DNA of 64,000 nucleotides from Methylovirgula sp. 4M-Z18 (GTDB taxonomy: Bacteria; Pseudomonadota; Alphaproteobacteria; Rhizobiales; Beijerinckiaceae), in NCBI RefSeq assembly GCF_037890675.1, contig NZ_CP149574.1:4688874-4752873 (forward strand). The letters run 5' to 3'. The translations under genes and the position numbers were made by a program. Position 1 is the first letter of the stretch, and every line of letters begins with the position of its first letter. Shown here one piece after another: positions 32,755 to 42,638 of the stretch. The notes under the pieces were generated by a model, which ran no database searches, was not told the origin of the DNA, and saw nothing but the letters and a program-made list of their open reading frames with translations.

Positions 32755-35394
32755 ATGTCTGTTGCGGCGGCGGGTAAGCTTTTTGTCAATTATACGAAAA
32801 TGCCACGGCGCATCCCGCTCGCGGTGTGGGTTGCGTTGCGTACTCTCGTGCTGGCCGGCACCATCGGCCTCGCCGTTGTGCTGACCCTTTGGCCCGAGAT
32901 CGGCTTGCGGCTTTTCTGGGGTTTGGCCATTCCGGTGCTGCCGGGCGTCTTCGCACTGGCGCCAGGCGTGTGGCGGCAAGTCTGCCCGATGGCGACGCTC
33001 AACCAGATGCCGCGCCAAGGCGGTTTCACCCAAGGGCGCGATCTGCCGGAGCAGGCGAAAACTTGGGCTTTCGCAATCGCCGTTGCCTTTTTCTTCGGCA
33101 CGATCGCATTGCGTGCGCCCTTACTGAATGCAAGCCCCGCGCTGGTGGCGATCGGCATCGTTCTCGTTTTGGCACTCGCCTTTCTCGGCGGCCTCGTCTT
33201 CAAGGGACGCAGCGGCTGGTGCGGAACATTCTGTCCGCTCGGACCGATCCAGCGTGATTACGGTCATGCGCCCCTTGCCGTAGTTCGTAACGGCTTTTGC
33301 GACACCTGCCTCGGTTGTCAGAAGAATTGTTACGATTTCAATCCGCGCGCAGCGGTCTTCAGCGATCTTTATGATGAAGATCCGCGCTATTCCGGCCAGC
33401 GCCGTTTTTTCATGGCGATGATGCCGGGCGTCATCCTCGGATATTTTCTGCAGGACCAGGCGCCGGCTTATGGCCCATGGGTTCAATTTGCTATTCTCGT
33501 CGGAACCACGATGGGCAGCGTCGGCCTTTATCAGATGCTGACCGGGTTCCTGGGCCTCAATCTGTTTCGCACCGCCAATCTCTTTGCGGCGGCGGCGCTC
33601 GCACTGTTTTATGTCTTTAGCGGCCCCACCATTGTCAAAACCTTATCGGCCCTCGCCGATGTCGCCGTGCCGCAGGCCTTGATTGATGCGAGCCGTGCGA
33701 CGGGCCTGGTCATTGCCGGACTCGTCATCTATCAGGGCTGGCGCAATGAATACGCCTATGAAGAGATGGCGCGCGCTGCCAATCATCTGCAAGTCGATCA
33801 AAGCGGCCACAGCCTGCGCGAGCGTCTCGCGACCGCCGGCGCCGCGCAAGTGCTCGAAAAAAGCTCCGGCACATCCTTTTCCGTCGCGCCCAATCAAACC
33901 CTGCTCGATGCGATGGAAGCGGCGCGCATCAAGATCAATTTCGGCTGCCGTTCGGGGCTTTGCGGCGCTGACGCGGTCGCCATACATGAAGGCAGCGGCA
34001 ATCTTTCGCCTCCTGGCGAAGACGAGACCGCGACGCTGCGTCGGCTCGGCCTCGAAGGCAAAGCGCGGCTCGCCTGCATGTGCCAGGTGCGCGGGCCGGT
34101 AACGGTCGACACCAATCTGCAAAAAGCCGCGGCATCGGCCGTGATGGCGAGTGACACGGAGGACCGTGCTGCCGCGCTCGGCATTCGCCATGTCGTCATT
34201 ATCGGCAACGGCGTCGCAGGACTTGGCGTTGCCGAAGCGTTGCGGCGCAAGAGCGCGTCGGTCGAAATCACGGTCATCACCGGCGAGAGCCACCATTTCT
34301 ACAATCGCATGGCGATCGGCCGCGTGATTTACGGCCGCTCGGCCATGGATGGCCTGCATCTGCTGCCCGATGCGTGGTACAAGGACAACCGCGTCGATGT
34401 CTGGCGCAACACGATCGCCACTGCAGTGGATCGCGAGGCGCGTCAATTGCATCTCGGCACCGGCGAAACCCTGCCCTATGACCGGCTGGTGTTGGCGACC
34501 GGCGCCCATGCCGCAAGCCCGGGGCCGGAATACAGCCGCTACACCAACGCTTTCGTGTTGCGCGCGGCGAGTGACGCGGAAGCGGTGCGGGCCTTCGCGC
34601 AGGCCCGGCGCGCGCGCCGCGCAGTCGTGATCGGCGGCGGCGTGCTGGGGGTCGAAGCGGCGGATGCGTTGCATCATCTCGGGCTCGATGTGGTGCTGCT
34701 GCAGCGTTCCGGCCGGCTGATGGACCGTCAGCTCGATTCCACCGGCGCGGTGCGGCTCACGCAATATCTCAACAACATCGGCATCGAGGTCGTGCACAAT
34801 GCGGTCGTTGCGTCGTTCAGCGGCGAGACCGAGCTTGAACAGATCGCTCTCAGCGACGGCACGATCATTACCGGCGACTTGTTCATTGCGTGCGTCGGCA
34901 TCGTGCCGAATATCGAGCTCGCCAAATCCTGCGGCCTCGCGACCGGTCGCGGCATTGTCGTCGATGCGCATATGGCGACCGCAGATCCTGCGATCTTCGC
35001 CGTCGGCGACGTTGCCGAATTGCCTGGTGCGCCGGGCGGCCTCTGGCCGGTCGGTGCGGCGCAGGCGACGGCGGTCGTCTCAACCATGCTGGGGGCGCCG
35101 CAAGCCTATGAAGTGCCGCGCCTGTTGGTGCAGCTCAAATGCGACGGCATCGATCTGCGCTCCTACGGCATGCTGGAAGCGCAGGCCGGCGACGAAGTCA
35201 TCAGTGCGCCGCCTGCCGAGACGGCATGGTGGTCGTTCATCTTGCGCGATCGTGAAGTGACCGGCGCGGTCTTCGTCGGACCGCCGGGATCAGGCCGTGT
35301 GTTTACGCGCGCGCTGCAAGCGCGCTGCGACCTCACTCCCGTCCTGCCTGATCTGCGCGAGGGACGCTTGGAGGCGCTGGCACGCGTGCTATAA
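32755..35394 (+). CDS. Membrane Fe-S / 2Fe-2S ferredoxin / FAD-NAD(P) oxidoreductase fusion
   Basis: An 879-residue three-part redox protein. The N-terminal part has about six membrane spans and NapH/NosR-like 4Fe-4S motifs: QVCPM (Cys77), GWCGTFCPLGP (Cys156, 160) and CDTCLGCQKNCYD (Cys182, 185, 188, 192). A ferredoxin-like domain follows (about 365-450) with FGCRSGLCGAD and LACMCQV; its third canonical cysteine position is an aspartate. The C-terminal about 400 residues are a NirB/rubredoxin-reductase-like flavoprotein with FAD motif IIGNGVAGLG (about 483-492) and NAD motif VIGGGVLGVEAADAL. It likely moves electrons between NAD(P)H and a membrane or ferredoxin partner; the acceptor is unknown. 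ATG 32755 follows GGAG. Its stop overlaps an in-frame ATG of apaG. Confidence 0.8.
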   Translation: MSVAAAGKLFVNYTKMPRRIPLAVWVALRTLVLAGTIGLAVVLTLWPEIGLRLFWGLAIPVLPGVFALAPGVWRQVCPMATLNQMPRQGGFTQGRDLPEQAKTWAFAIAVAFFFGTIALRAPLLNASPALVAIGIVLVLALAFLGGLVFKGRSGWCGTFCPLGPIQRDYGHAPLAVVRNGFCDTCLGCQKNCYDFNPRAAVFSDLYDEDPRYSGQRRFFMAMMPGVILGYFLQDQAPAYGPWVQFAILVGTTMGSVGLYQMLTGFLGLNLFRTANLFAAAALALFYVFSGPTIVKTLSALADVAVPQALIDASRATGLVIAGLVIYQGWRNEYAYEEMARAANHLQVDQSGHSLRERLATAGAAQVLEKSSGTSFSVAPNQTLLDAMEAARIKINFGCRSGLCGADAVAIHEGSGNLSPPGEDETATLRRLGLEGKARLACMCQVRGPVTVDTNLQKAAASAVMASDTEDRAAALGIRHVVIIGNGVAGLGVAEALRRKSASVEITVITGESHHFYNRMAIGRVIYGRSAMDGLHLLPDAWYKDNRVDVWRNTIATAVDREARQLHLGTGETLPYDRLVLATGAHAASPGPEYSRYTNAFVLRAASDAEAVRAFAQARRARRAVVIGGGVLGVEAADALHHLGLDVVLLQRSGRLMDRQLDSTGAVRLTQYLNNIGIEVVHNAVVASFSGETELEQIALSDGTIITGDLFIACVGIVPNIELAKSCGLATGRGIVVDAHMATADPAIFAVGDVAELPGAPGGLWPVGAAQATAVVSTMLGAPQAYEVPRLLVQLKCDGIDLRSYGMLEAQAGDEVISAPPAETAWWSFILRDREVTGAVFVGPPGSGRVFTRALQARCDLTPVLPDLREGRLEALARVL

Positions 35395-35417
35395 TGGTCT
35401 GCAAGAGTTGCGGCACC

Positions 35418-35810
35418 ATGTACAGCAAGACGACAGGCGACATCGAGGTTCTCGTGACACCCGAATATCTGCCGGATCATTCCGATCCCGCGGAGGATCG
35501 TTATGTTTGGGCGTATACGATCGAAATCGTCAATCATGGCAGCGTCGAAGTGCAGCTCTTGTCGCGCCATTGGCTGATCACCGACGGGCACGGCCATCGC
35601 CAGGAGGTGCGCGGCCCAGGCGTGGTCGGCGAACAGCCAGTGCTCTCGCCGCGTACGCGGTTCCGTTACACGTCGGGCTGTCCGCTCACGACGCCGAGCG
35701 GCATCATGGTCGGCAGCTATCAAATGATCGATGCCAACGGCCATCGCTTCGACATCGCGATTCCGGCTTTTTCGCTCGATCTGCCCGATGCGAAGCCGGT
35801 GCTGAATTGA
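35418..35810 (+). CDS. apaG: ApaG domain protein
   Basis: A 130-residue protein of the ApaG family. The family core is seen in YTIEIVNHGSVEVQLLSRHWLI, REVRGPGVVGEQPVLSPRTRF-like sequence (here QEVRGPGVVGEQPVL) and GIMVGSYQMIDANG. ApaG has an immunoglobulin-like fold and influences Co2+/Mg2+ resistance; the molecular role is unclear. An ATG at 35394 overlaps the upstream stop and would add eight residues containing CKSCG, but family starts agree better with MYSKTTGDIEV at 35418. It is probably translated with the upstream fusion. Confidence 0.9.
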   Translation: MYSKTTGDIEVLVTPEYLPDHSDPAEDRYVWAYTIEIVNHGSVEVQLLSRHWLITDGHGHRQEVRGPGVVGEQPVLSPRTRFRYTSGCPLTTPSGIMVGSYQMIDANGHRFDIAIPAFSLDLPDAKPVLN

Positions 35811-35842
35811 TCTTCGCGCGGACGCCGGGTTAAGGTCGGAAG

Positions 35843-35908
35843 AGCGAAGGAGGAGTTGCGAACAGGACGCGTCATCTGTTCGTCGCAATTTCCTGTTCGT
35901 TCTTCGCT
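35843..35908. repeat. Nested inverted repeat between apaG and argE
   Basis: Outer arms AGCGAAG/CTTCGCT (35843-35849, 35902-35908) and inner arms CGAACAGGA/TCCTGTTCG (35859-35867, 35891-35899) form a long imperfect hairpin that ends just before the argE Shine-Dalgarno AAGAGGAG. It could affect argE translation or transcription from apaG; no U-run is present. Confidence 0.45.
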
Positions 35909-35924
35909 TAAGAGGAGTTCGCGT

Positions 35925-37100
35925 ATGCAAGCCGCGCCACCGGATCGTTTGGCCAAAGCCGTTGCACTGCTGGAACATCTCATCGCATTCGACACCGAGT
36001 CGTCGAAAACCAATCTGCCGTTGATCGCCTTCGTCGAAACGTATCTGCGCGATTTGGGTGTTCCTTTCATGGTCGTGCCCAATGACAAGGGCGACAAAGC
36101 CGCGCTCTTCGCGACGATCGGCCCGATGGTCGATGACGGCATCGTGCTCTCGGGCCATACCGATGTGGTGCCGGTCGAGGGACAGGAATGGACGACCGAT
36201 CCGTTCCAATTGCGCCGCGACAAGGATCGCCTCTACGGCCGCGGGTCCGTCGATATGAAAGGCTTCGCCGCGGTTGCACTGGCGATGGCGCCCGCCTTCC
36301 AGCAAGCCGCCTTGAAGCGGCCGATTCACATTCTGCTCAGCTATGACGAGGAAACGACCTGCCTCGGCCCGGTCGAGACGATCGCGCGTTTTGGCAAGGA
36401 TCTGCCGCGGCCGCGCGCCGTGATCGTCGGCGAGCCGACGCTGATGCAAGTGGCCGACAGCCACAAGAGCATCTCGACCTATGACACGAGGGTGCATGGG
36501 TTCGAAGCGCATTCGGCCAAGCCCGCGCTCGGCGCGCATGCGATTGCCGCAGCGGCCGATCTCGTCAGCGAATTGTCGCGATTGCAGGACAAGCTGGAGG
36601 TGATGGGCGATCCGTCGGGTCGATTCGATCCGCCCTATGCGACCGTGCATGTGGGCAAGATTCAGGGCGGCACGGCGCGCAACATTCTCGCCAAGGAATG
36701 CACCTTCCTCTGGGAATTTCGCGGCTTGCCGGGCATGCCGGCCAATTTCGCCCTGCAGCACCTGCGGGATTATGCAACACGCGTCGCCTTGCCGAAGCTG
36801 CGCCGCTTCACCATGAATGCTTCGATCGAAACGGACGTGGAGGTAGACATTCCTTGCCTCACGGCGGAGGCCGGCTCGGTCGCCGAAACCCTGGCGCTGA
36901 AACTTAGCCAATCGAACAACACGATCGCTGTGCCTTATGCGACCGAGGGCGGGCGCTTCCAAACGGCGGGCATTCCCACCGTTGTCTGCGGCCCCGGCTC
37001 GATCGACCAGGCGCATCAGCCGGACGAATATATCGAGGTGAAGGAAGTGGAGGCGGGGCTGAAATTCATGGAGCGCCTCGCGGAAGAGATGAGCGTTTAG
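35925..37100 (+). CDS. argE: Acetylornithine deacetylase
   Basis: A 391-residue M20-family metallohydrolase that removes the acetyl group from N2-acetylornithine in arginine synthesis. Metal and catalytic motifs are LSGHTDVVPVEG, GRGSVDMKGFAAVAL, and SYDEETTCLGP with the paired glutamates; the dimer-interface His is in HGFEAHSAKP. ATG 35925 has a strong AAGAGGAG eight bases upstream; a longer in-frame extension to 35856 crosses the inverted repeat and is rejected. The argD and argF genes lie 1 kb downstream on the opposite strand, so this is an arginine gene neighbourhood. Confidence 0.9.
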   Translation: MQAAPPDRLAKAVALLEHLIAFDTESSKTNLPLIAFVETYLRDLGVPFMVVPNDKGDKAALFATIGPMVDDGIVLSGHTDVVPVEGQEWTTDPFQLRRDKDRLYGRGSVDMKGFAAVALAMAPAFQQAALKRPIHILLSYDEETTCLGPVETIARFGKDLPRPRAVIVGEPTLMQVADSHKSISTYDTRVHGFEAHSAKPALGAHAIAAAADLVSELSRLQDKLEVMGDPSGRFDPPYATVHVGKIQGGTARNILAKECTFLWEFRGLPGMPANFALQHLRDYATRVALPKLRRFTMNASIETDVEVDIPCLTAEAGSVAETLALKLSQSNNTIAVPYATEGGRFQTAGIPTVVCGPGSIDQAHQPDEYIEVKEVEAGLKFMERLAEEMSV

Positions 37101-37154
37101 GCGAAGCCCACACGAAGTCTTCTCACGCCAAAGGAGGAGAAGACTTCGTTGCCA

Positions 37155-38153
37155 TCACTCGTCGACGTCTTGCCCTTCGAAATCCGCCGGATTGAATTCG
37201 CGGCGCACGGAACAGAATTCGCAGGTCACGCTGATCATGCCGTCGTCGCCAGTCATGTCGCGGCGCTCAGTGGGCGAAAAACGGCGCAACATCTGCTCGA
37301 TCCGCTCGGCCGAACAGCGGCACTGGTCGCGCAGATGGAGCGACTCGAACACTTTGACGCCGCGCTCATGAAAGAGCCGGTACAGCAGCCGTTCGCTCGA
37401 CAAGGTCGGATCGACGAGTTCGTGATCTTCGACGGTCGCGGCGAGGGCCTTGGCCTCGGCCCAGGCATCGTCCTCGATGAATTCGGCTTGCGCCGTGCCT
37501 TCCGGTGCATCGCCGGGGTGAAATTCCTGTTGGCGCTGCCGTTCCGGCGAGACGGGCAGGAATTGCACCATCACGCCGCCCGCGCGCCAATGTGTCCCCG
37601 TCGACACGGTAACACTTTCGGCGACCGCAAGGCGCACGAAGGTCGGGATCTGCTCCGACTGGCGGAAATATTGATGGGCCGCCTCTTCCAAGCCATGGCC
37701 GTCGAGCGCGACCACGCCTTGGTAGCGGGACATGTCGCCGCCCTGGTCGATGGTGAGCGCAAGATGGCCCGAACCGACCAGTTTGGCGCTCGAATACTTC
37801 TCGATGCCCGCTTCCGCCAAGCGCGCGCGGTCGAACCGCGCCATGGCCCGCAGCGCGCTCGGCGCATCGAAATCGACGACCATCATGTCGATGATGCCGT
37901 CGGTCTTGGTCTGCAATTGGAAGCGGCCTTCGAGCTTCAGCGCCGAGCCGAGCAGCGCGGTCAGCGCGATCGCTTCGCCAAGCGTGCGCGAGACTGGGTC
38001 GGGATAGGCGTGCTGCTTCAAGATGTGATCGATGGCCGCCCCGAGCCGCACGACACGGCCACGCACGTCGAGCGGCTCGACCGCGAAGGGCAGGACGGCA
38101 TCGTCCCGGCCCGCATCGCTCATCGCCCTTATGGCGGCTTGTGCGTCGTTCAT
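37155..38153 (-). CDS. hslO: Hsp33 redox-regulated chaperone
   Basis: A 332-residue holdase chaperone activated by oxidation. The zinc-binding redox switch shows CRC (in [10 protein letters not shown]) and CEFC (in [12 protein letters not shown]), the CxC-n-CxxC pattern in which zinc loss under oxidative stress unfolds the linker. The N-terminal domain opens [23 protein letters not shown] 38153 overlaps the argF stop by the ATGA arrangement, so hslO is the last gene of the argD-argF-hslO operon, a common rhizobial order. Confidence 0.93.
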   Translation of the reverse strand: MNDAQAAIRAMSDAGRDDAVLPFAVEPLDVRGRVVRLGAAIDHILKQHAYPDPVSRTLGEAIALTALLGSALKLEGRFQLQTKTDGIIDMMVVDFDAPSALRAMARFDRARLAEAGIEKYSSAKLVGSGHLALTIDQGGDMSRYQGVVALDGHGLEEAAHQYFRQSEQIPTFVRLAVAESVTVSTGTHWRAGGVMVQFLPVSPERQRQQEFHPGDAPEGTAQAEFIEDDAWAEAKALAATVEDHELVDPTLSSERLLYRLFHERGVKVFESLHLRDQCRCSAERIEQMLRRFSPTERRDMTGDDGMISVTCEFCSVRREFNPADFEGQDVDE

Positions 38154-39079
38154 GCCGGCACCGCCCCGAGACACCAGGCAAGAATACCCTTCTGCGCATG
38201 CAGCCGGTTTTCCGCCTCATCGAAGACGACAGAATTGGGGCCGTCGATCACCGCATCGGTGACTTCCTCGCCACGATGGGCGGGTAGGCAATGCATGAAC
38301 AACGCATCCTTATGCGCGGCCGCCATCAGGCGCTCGTTGACCTGATAGGGTGCCAGCAGATTGTGGCGCTGGCGCGCCTCTTCCTCGTCGCCCATGGACA
38401 CCCAGCAGTCGGACACGACCACATCGGCGCCCTTGGCTGCCTCGAACGGATCGGTGGTGAGTTTCAATTTCGCACCGTTGCGCTTGGCCCAATCGGTGAG
38501 CGCGTCCGGCAATTGCAATTCCGGCGGCGTCGCCACGTTGATGTTGAAATCGAATCGTTGCGCCGCATGAATCCAGCTCGCCAGCACATTGTTGGAATCG
38601 CCGGACCAGGCGACTGTGCGGCCCTTGATCGGTCCGCGATGTTCCTCGAAGGTCATCACGTCCGCCATCGCCTGGCAGGGATGCGAGCGCTTGGTCAGGC
38701 CGTTGATCACCGGCACGGTGGCATGTTGTGCGAGCTCGATCATGTCGTCGTGATTGAGAATGCGGATCATGATCGCATCGACGTAGCGCGAGAGAACGCG
38801 CGCCGTATCGGCGATTGTCTCGCCGCGGCCAAGCTGCATTTCCGTGCCCGTCAGCATCAGCGTCTCGCCGCCGAGTTCGCGCATGCCGATATCGAAGGAG
38901 ACGCGGGTGCGGGTCGAGGGCTGATCGAAAATCATCGCCAGCACTTTGCCGGCGAGCGGTTTCGACGTCGACGGCGCGCCTTTCACGCGCACCGCCTTCA
39001 TCGAGGCCGCTGCATCGAGAATTTGCCGCAATTCGGGTGTGGAAACTTCACTCAGATCGAGAAAATGCCGCGCACTCAT
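38150..39079 (-). CDS. argF: Ornithine carbamoyltransferase
   Basis: A 309-residue transcarbamylase making citrulline from ornithine and carbamoyl phosphate. It carries the carbamoyl-phosphate motif [20 protein letters not shown], the ornithine-binding [11 protein letters not shown] loop and the C-terminal [13 protein letters not shown]. Start ATG 39079 overlaps the argD stop (ATGA). Its length matches anabolic ArgF. It lies in the middle of a three-gene operon whose products act successively on acetylornithine, then ornithine. Confidence 0.95.
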   Translation of the reverse strand: MSARHFLDLSEVSTPELRQILDAAASMKAVRVKGAPSTSKPLAGKVLAMIFDQPSTRTRVSFDIGMRELGGETLMLTGTEMQLGRGETIADTARVLSRYVDAIMIRILNHDDMIELAQHATVPVINGLTKRSHPCQAMADVMTFEEHRGPIKGRTVAWSGDSNNVLASWIHAAQRFDFNINVATPPELQLPDALTDWAKRNGAKLKLTTDPFEAAKGADVVVSDCWVSMGDEEEARQRHNLLAPYQVNERLMAAAHKDALFMHCLPAHRGEEVTDAVIDGPNSVVFDEAENRLHAQKGILAWCLGAVPA

Positions 39080-40281
39080 TTCGCAGCTCCCCGCTGCGTC
39101 GCGGCCTGGGCGTTTTCGATCTGGACGCAAGCGGCATCGAGGCGTGCAACCGCCTCGCGCACCTCCTCTTCGCCGATGATCAGCGGCGGCAACAGGCGCA
39201 CGACATTGTCGCCGGCCGGAATGGTCAGCAGATGCTCGGCGCGCGCCGCGGCGGTGAACTCGGTGTTCGGGCACACGGTCTTCAGGCCCATCAGCAGGCC
39301 CTCGCCGCGAATCTCCGCGATCACGCCAGGGTGGCGGTCCTTCAATTCGGCGAGGCGCTGCTTGAGCAGCAGGGCGGTCTGCGCGACATGATCGAGGAAA
39401 CCATCGGCCAGCACCACATCGAGCACGGCATTGCCGACGCTCATGGCGAGCGGGTTGCCGCCGAAGGTCGTGCCGTGGACGCCCGTCGTCATACCTTTGC
39501 TCGCCTCGTGGGTCGCAAGGCACGCGCCCATGGGGAAGCCGCCGCCGATGCCCTTGGCGATCGCCATGATGTCCGGCGCAACGCCGGAAAGCTCATGGGC
39601 GAAGAATTTGCCGGTACGGCCGACGCCCGATTGCACCTCGTCGAAGATGAGCAGCATGCGATGCGCATCGCAAAGCTCGCGCAGGGCGCGCAGGAAGGCG
39701 GCCGGCACCGGGCGGATGCCACCCTCGCCCTGCACCGGTTCAATCAGCAGCGCGCCGGTCTGCGGCGTGATCGCGGCTTTGAGCGCCTCGAGATCGCCGA
39801 ACGGAACCTGGTGGAATCCCTCGACCTTGGGGCCGAAACCGTCGAGATATTTCTTCTGGCCGCCGGCGGCGATGGTCGCGAGCGTACGGCCGTGGAAGGC
39901 GCCCTCGAAGGTGATGATGTGAAACTTCTCGGGATGGCCGTCCGCCGAATGATATTTGCGGGCCATCTTGATCGCGCATTCGAGCGCCTCGGCGCCCGAA
40001 TTGGTGAAGAACACCACATCGGCGAAGGTCGCGTCGACCAGGCGCTGGGCCAGGCGTTCGCCTTCCGGAATCTGGAACAGGTTCGACGTGTGCCAGATCT
40101 TTTGGGCTTGATCGGTCAGGGCCTTGACGAGATGCGGATGGGAATAGCCGAGCGAGGCCACGGCAATGCCGCCGCCGAAATCGAGATATCGCTCGCCATT
40201 TGTTGCCGTCATCCAGGCACCGTCTCCCCGCTCGAAAGCAAGGTCGGCGCGGGCATAGGTCGGGAGCAGCGGCGAAGTCAC
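39076..40281 (-). CDS. argD: Acetylornithine aminotransferase
   Basis: A 401-residue PLP-dependent class III aminotransferase that makes N2-acetylornithine from its semialdehyde. [57 protein letters not shown] and the Schiff-base lysine in [17 protein letters not shown] are typical. Start GTG 40281 is preceded by GGAGA; the frame extends to 40359 but that segment is not family-like. It is the first gene of argD-argF-hslO; the promoter should lie within the 514-bp region shared with the divergent gcrA. Confidence 0.94.
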   Translation of the reverse strand: MTSPLLPTYARADLAFERGDGAWMTATNGERYLDFGGGIAVASLGYSHPHLVKALTDQAQKIWHTSNLFQIPEGERLAQRLVDATFADVVFFTNSGAEALECAIKMARKYHSADGHPEKFHIITFEGAFHGRTLATIAAGGQKKYLDGFGPKVEGFHQVPFGDLEALKAAITPQTGALLIEPVQGEGGIRPVPAAFLRALRELCDAHRMLLIFDEVQSGVGRTGKFFAHELSGVAPDIMAIAKGIGGGFPMGACLATHEASKGMTTGVHGTTFGGNPLAMSVGNAVLDVVLADGFLDHVAQTALLLKQRLAELKDRHPGVIAEIRGEGLLMGLKTVCPNTEFTAAARAEHLLTIPAGDNVVRLLPPLIIGEEEVREAVARLDAACVQIENAQAATQRGAAK

Positions 40282-40397
40282 GGGTGCATCTCCATATGCT
40301 TGGGCGGAAAAGCCCAGCCAAAAATCAAAGTGCCGCCCCATGGGGACGGCGACCGACACCGCTAAATGTAGGAAATCCGCGCGCTTTGGTCAAATCA

Positions 40398-40763
40398 GAA
40401 TCCGTGATCTTTACCATTTGCAAGGCCGTCGATGCGCGGATCATCCGTCTTTGGTGGGGGAGCGTCGCGCGGGTCAAACATGCGACGAATTGATGACATC
40501 GCGCCGCGCGATCGCGGGCGGCACGCGTCACTTTTTTGCGGCAGACGATTATCTGCACTTGACTCACGCGGTTGAAATTTTACCGCCGCGACTCACTTGT
40601 CTGGGGAAAACCTTGGTGCGGTCAAGGGGACTCTTGCGCGAGATTCAATAGCTAGTGTAAGTTTACCTGCATCAGACACGAGATTTCGTGTCACAGCACA
40701 TCCGAAAGCGTGAGTGTGAAGCGTTGACCGTTTTTTACGGCTGTTGACTCACGCCTTGGAGTC
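40398..40763. promoter_or_regulatory. Cluster of seven GANTC (CcrM) sites in the gcrA upstream region
   Basis: GANTC occurs at 40398, 40561, 40590, 40629, 40642, 40746 and 40759 (first bases), six of them in the last 200 bp before gcrA. GANTC is the target of the cell-cycle methyltransferase CcrM, whose methylation state is read by GcrA at promoters. The region 40282-40795 otherwise contains no gene: it shows no convincing ORF, and an imperfect palindrome ACACGAGATTTCGTGT occurs at about 40676-40691. Confidence 0.7.
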
Positions 40764-40795
40764 GCGACGCCTATTGATTGAAAGCGAGAGCCCAC

Positions 40796-41332
40796 ATGTC
40801 CTGGACAGATGAGCGCGTCGAATATTTGAAGAAGCTCTGGACCGACGGTCTTTCCGCCAGCCAAATCGCGGGGGAGCTCGGCCAAGGGATTACGCGCAAT
40901 GCGGTGATTGGCAAAGTGCATCGTCTTGGCCTTGCCGGCCGCGAGAAGGCCGCTGCGGCGCCCACCCACGCGGCTCCGCGGCCACGGGTGCGGCCGGCCG
41001 CACCGCGGGCGCCGGTGCATCGCTCCTCAACCGTCAGCGTCGGCAATACGGCGCTTGCCGTCACCGCCGATCTTGTGCCCGTCATCGCGCCGCGTCCGAT
41101 CGAGGACATCGTCATTCCGATGTCGGAGCGGGTCACGCTGATGGAATTGCGCGAATCCATGTGCCGCTGGCCGCTCGGCGACCCGACGACGAGCGAATTC
41201 CGCTTCTGCGGCTCGAAAACGCCCGGGGTCGGCGCCTATTGCGCCCATCATTCGCGTATCGCCTATCAGCCGCCGCAGGACCGTCGCCGCGAACGAGAGC
41301 GCGAGCGCCGCGCCGCGGCTGCCGGCCGGTAA
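40796..41332 (+). CDS. gcrA: GcrA cell-cycle regulator
   Basis: A 178-residue alphaproteobacterial regulator that binds sigma-70 and acts at GANTC-methylated promoters. The N-terminal DNA-binding part is MSWTDERVEYLKKLWTDGLS with ASQIAGELGQGITRNAVIGK, near-identical to the family consensus. A proline/alanine-rich linker follows (about residues 50-85), then the C-terminal sigma-interacting domain with MELRESMCRWPLGDP, FRFCGS and YCAHHSRIAYQP. The upstream region is densely packed with GANTC. It is divergent from argD. Confidence 0.96.
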   Translation: MSWTDERVEYLKKLWTDGLSASQIAGELGQGITRNAVIGKVHRLGLAGREKAAAAPTHAAPRPRVRPAAPRAPVHRSSTVSVGNTALAVTADLVPVIAPRPIEDIVIPMSERVTLMELRESMCRWPLGDPTTSEFRFCGSKTPGVGAYCAHHSRIAYQPPQDRRRERERERRAAAAGR

Positions 41333-41353
41333 TCGGCGAGCGTTTCCGGCGCC

Positions 41354-41779
41354 ATGAGCCGCCGCACGCTTGCCGGGCGCTGTTATTGCGGCGCCGTGCA
41401 TTATGTGGTGGCGGATGATTTCGCCTATGCGCTCAATTGCCATTGCTCCGATTGCCGGCGCACGACGGGCTCGGCCTTCAAATCTTTCGCCGGTATTGCG
41501 CGCGAGCGCCTGACCATCACCAAGGGCGCCGAGGACCTTTTGATTTTCGGCGAGGAGAACGCCAACAACACCCATTGCCGGCACTGCGGCTCGTTGCTGT
41601 TCTCAGTGGTGCGCGAGGGAGCCTATGTTCATGTGGCCATGGGTACGCTCATCGACGATCCCGGCATCCGCCCGTCGGCGCATATTTTCGTCGGCTCGAA
41701 AGCGCCCTGGTTCACGATCACCGACGATCTGCCGCAATATCAAGGGCATGTGGTGCCGAGCGATGCGCCGCCGGATTGA
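41354..41779 (+). CDS. GFA/CENP-V family protein
   Basis: A 141-residue zinc protein with the ligand pattern GRCYCGAV, NCHCSDCRRTTGSAFKSF and HCRHCGSLLFS. It is only moderately similar to the other GFA protein in the window (16237-16635), sharing the zinc motifs but not the loops. The function is unknown; the original Gfa was linked to formaldehyde-glutathione chemistry. It starts 21 bases after gcrA and may be read from the same transcript. Confidence 0.83.
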   Translation: MSRRTLAGRCYCGAVHYVVADDFAYALNCHCSDCRRTTGSAFKSFAGIARERLTITKGAEDLLIFGEENANNTHCRHCGSLLFSVVREGAYVHVAMGTLIDDPGIRPSAHIFVGSKAPWFTITDDLPQYQGHVVPSDAPPD

Positions 41780-41867
41780 ACCTTCTTGCCAAAATGCCTT
41801 TGATCCTGAAACGCTCTTGAAATAGCCATTTTTATCGCGACCCTGCCGGCCTGTTTGGAGCGATGGA

Positions 41868-42638
41868 TTGAGCATGGATTGGCATCATGTCTGGCCGGTC
41901 ATTCTGGCGGCCTTTCTCGCCTCGTTGGTGGAATTTGTCGAAGCGCTGACCGTGGTTCTCGCGGTCGGCACGGTGCGCGGCTGGCGCGGCGCGCTCGCGG
42001 GCACAGGCATCGCGCTTGCAACCCTTTGCCTCATCGTCATCGTGCTCGGCCCGGCGCTCACGCAAATCCCGCTCACTTACGTGCAACTCGTGGTCGGCGC
42101 GTTGTTGCTGCTGTTCGGCATGCGGTGGCTGCGCAAGGCCGTGCTGCGCGCCGCCGGCGTCATTCCCCTGCATGATGAAGCAGCAACCTTCGCAAAAGAG
42201 ACGGCGAACCTCCGCGGCCTGGCGCAAGCGGGTCCCGGCTGGGACAAGATCGCGGTGACGGCCGCCTTCAAGATCACCATGCTCGAAGGGCTCGAGGTCA
42301 TTTTCATCGTCATCGCGGTGGGGGCAGGTCCTGGCCTGTTGCTGCCGGCCTGCTTCGGCGCCCTCGCCGCACTGCTGCTGGTGGTTGCCCTCGGCCTCCT
42401 GTTGCACCGGCCGATTGCTACGTTGCCGGAGAATACGCTCAAATTCGCCGTCGGCGTCCTGCTGTCGGCCTTTGGCACCTTCTGGGTGGGTGAGGGGATC
42501 GGCGCCGCCTGGCCCGGCGAAGATTGGTCGATCCTGGCGCTGACTTTTGCCTTCCTTTTGGCCGCCCTCGCCGCCGTTCACCTTTGCAAACAGCGCGCGG
42601 GAACGCAGCCGCTTCGCCCCACCGGGGACGCGTCATGA
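41868..42638 (+). CDS. COG4280-family integral membrane protein
   Basis: A protein of about 256 residues with six or seven hydrophobic helices. The family signature is EFVEALTVVLAVGTVRGWRG near the N-terminus and FKITMLEGLEVIFIVIAVGA in the second half, two acidic-centred helices in inverted similarity, reminiscent of small cation/proton exchangers. The substrate is unknown. A TTG start at 41868 has GGAG seven bases upstream; ATG 41874 is the alternative. It overlaps the following small membrane gene by four bases (ATGA). Confidence 0.75.
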   Translation: MSMDWHHVWPVILAAFLASLVEFVEALTVVLAVGTVRGWRGALAGTGIALATLCLIVIVLGPALTQIPLTYVQLVVGALLLLFGMRWLRKAVLRAAGVIPLHDEAATFAKETANLRGLAQAGPGWDKIAVTAAFKITMLEGLEVIFIVIAVGAGPGLLLPACFGALAALLLVVALGLLLHRPIATLPENTLKFAVGVLLSAFGTFWVGEGIGAAWPGEDWSILALTFAFLLAALAAVHLCKQRAGTQPLRPTGDAS

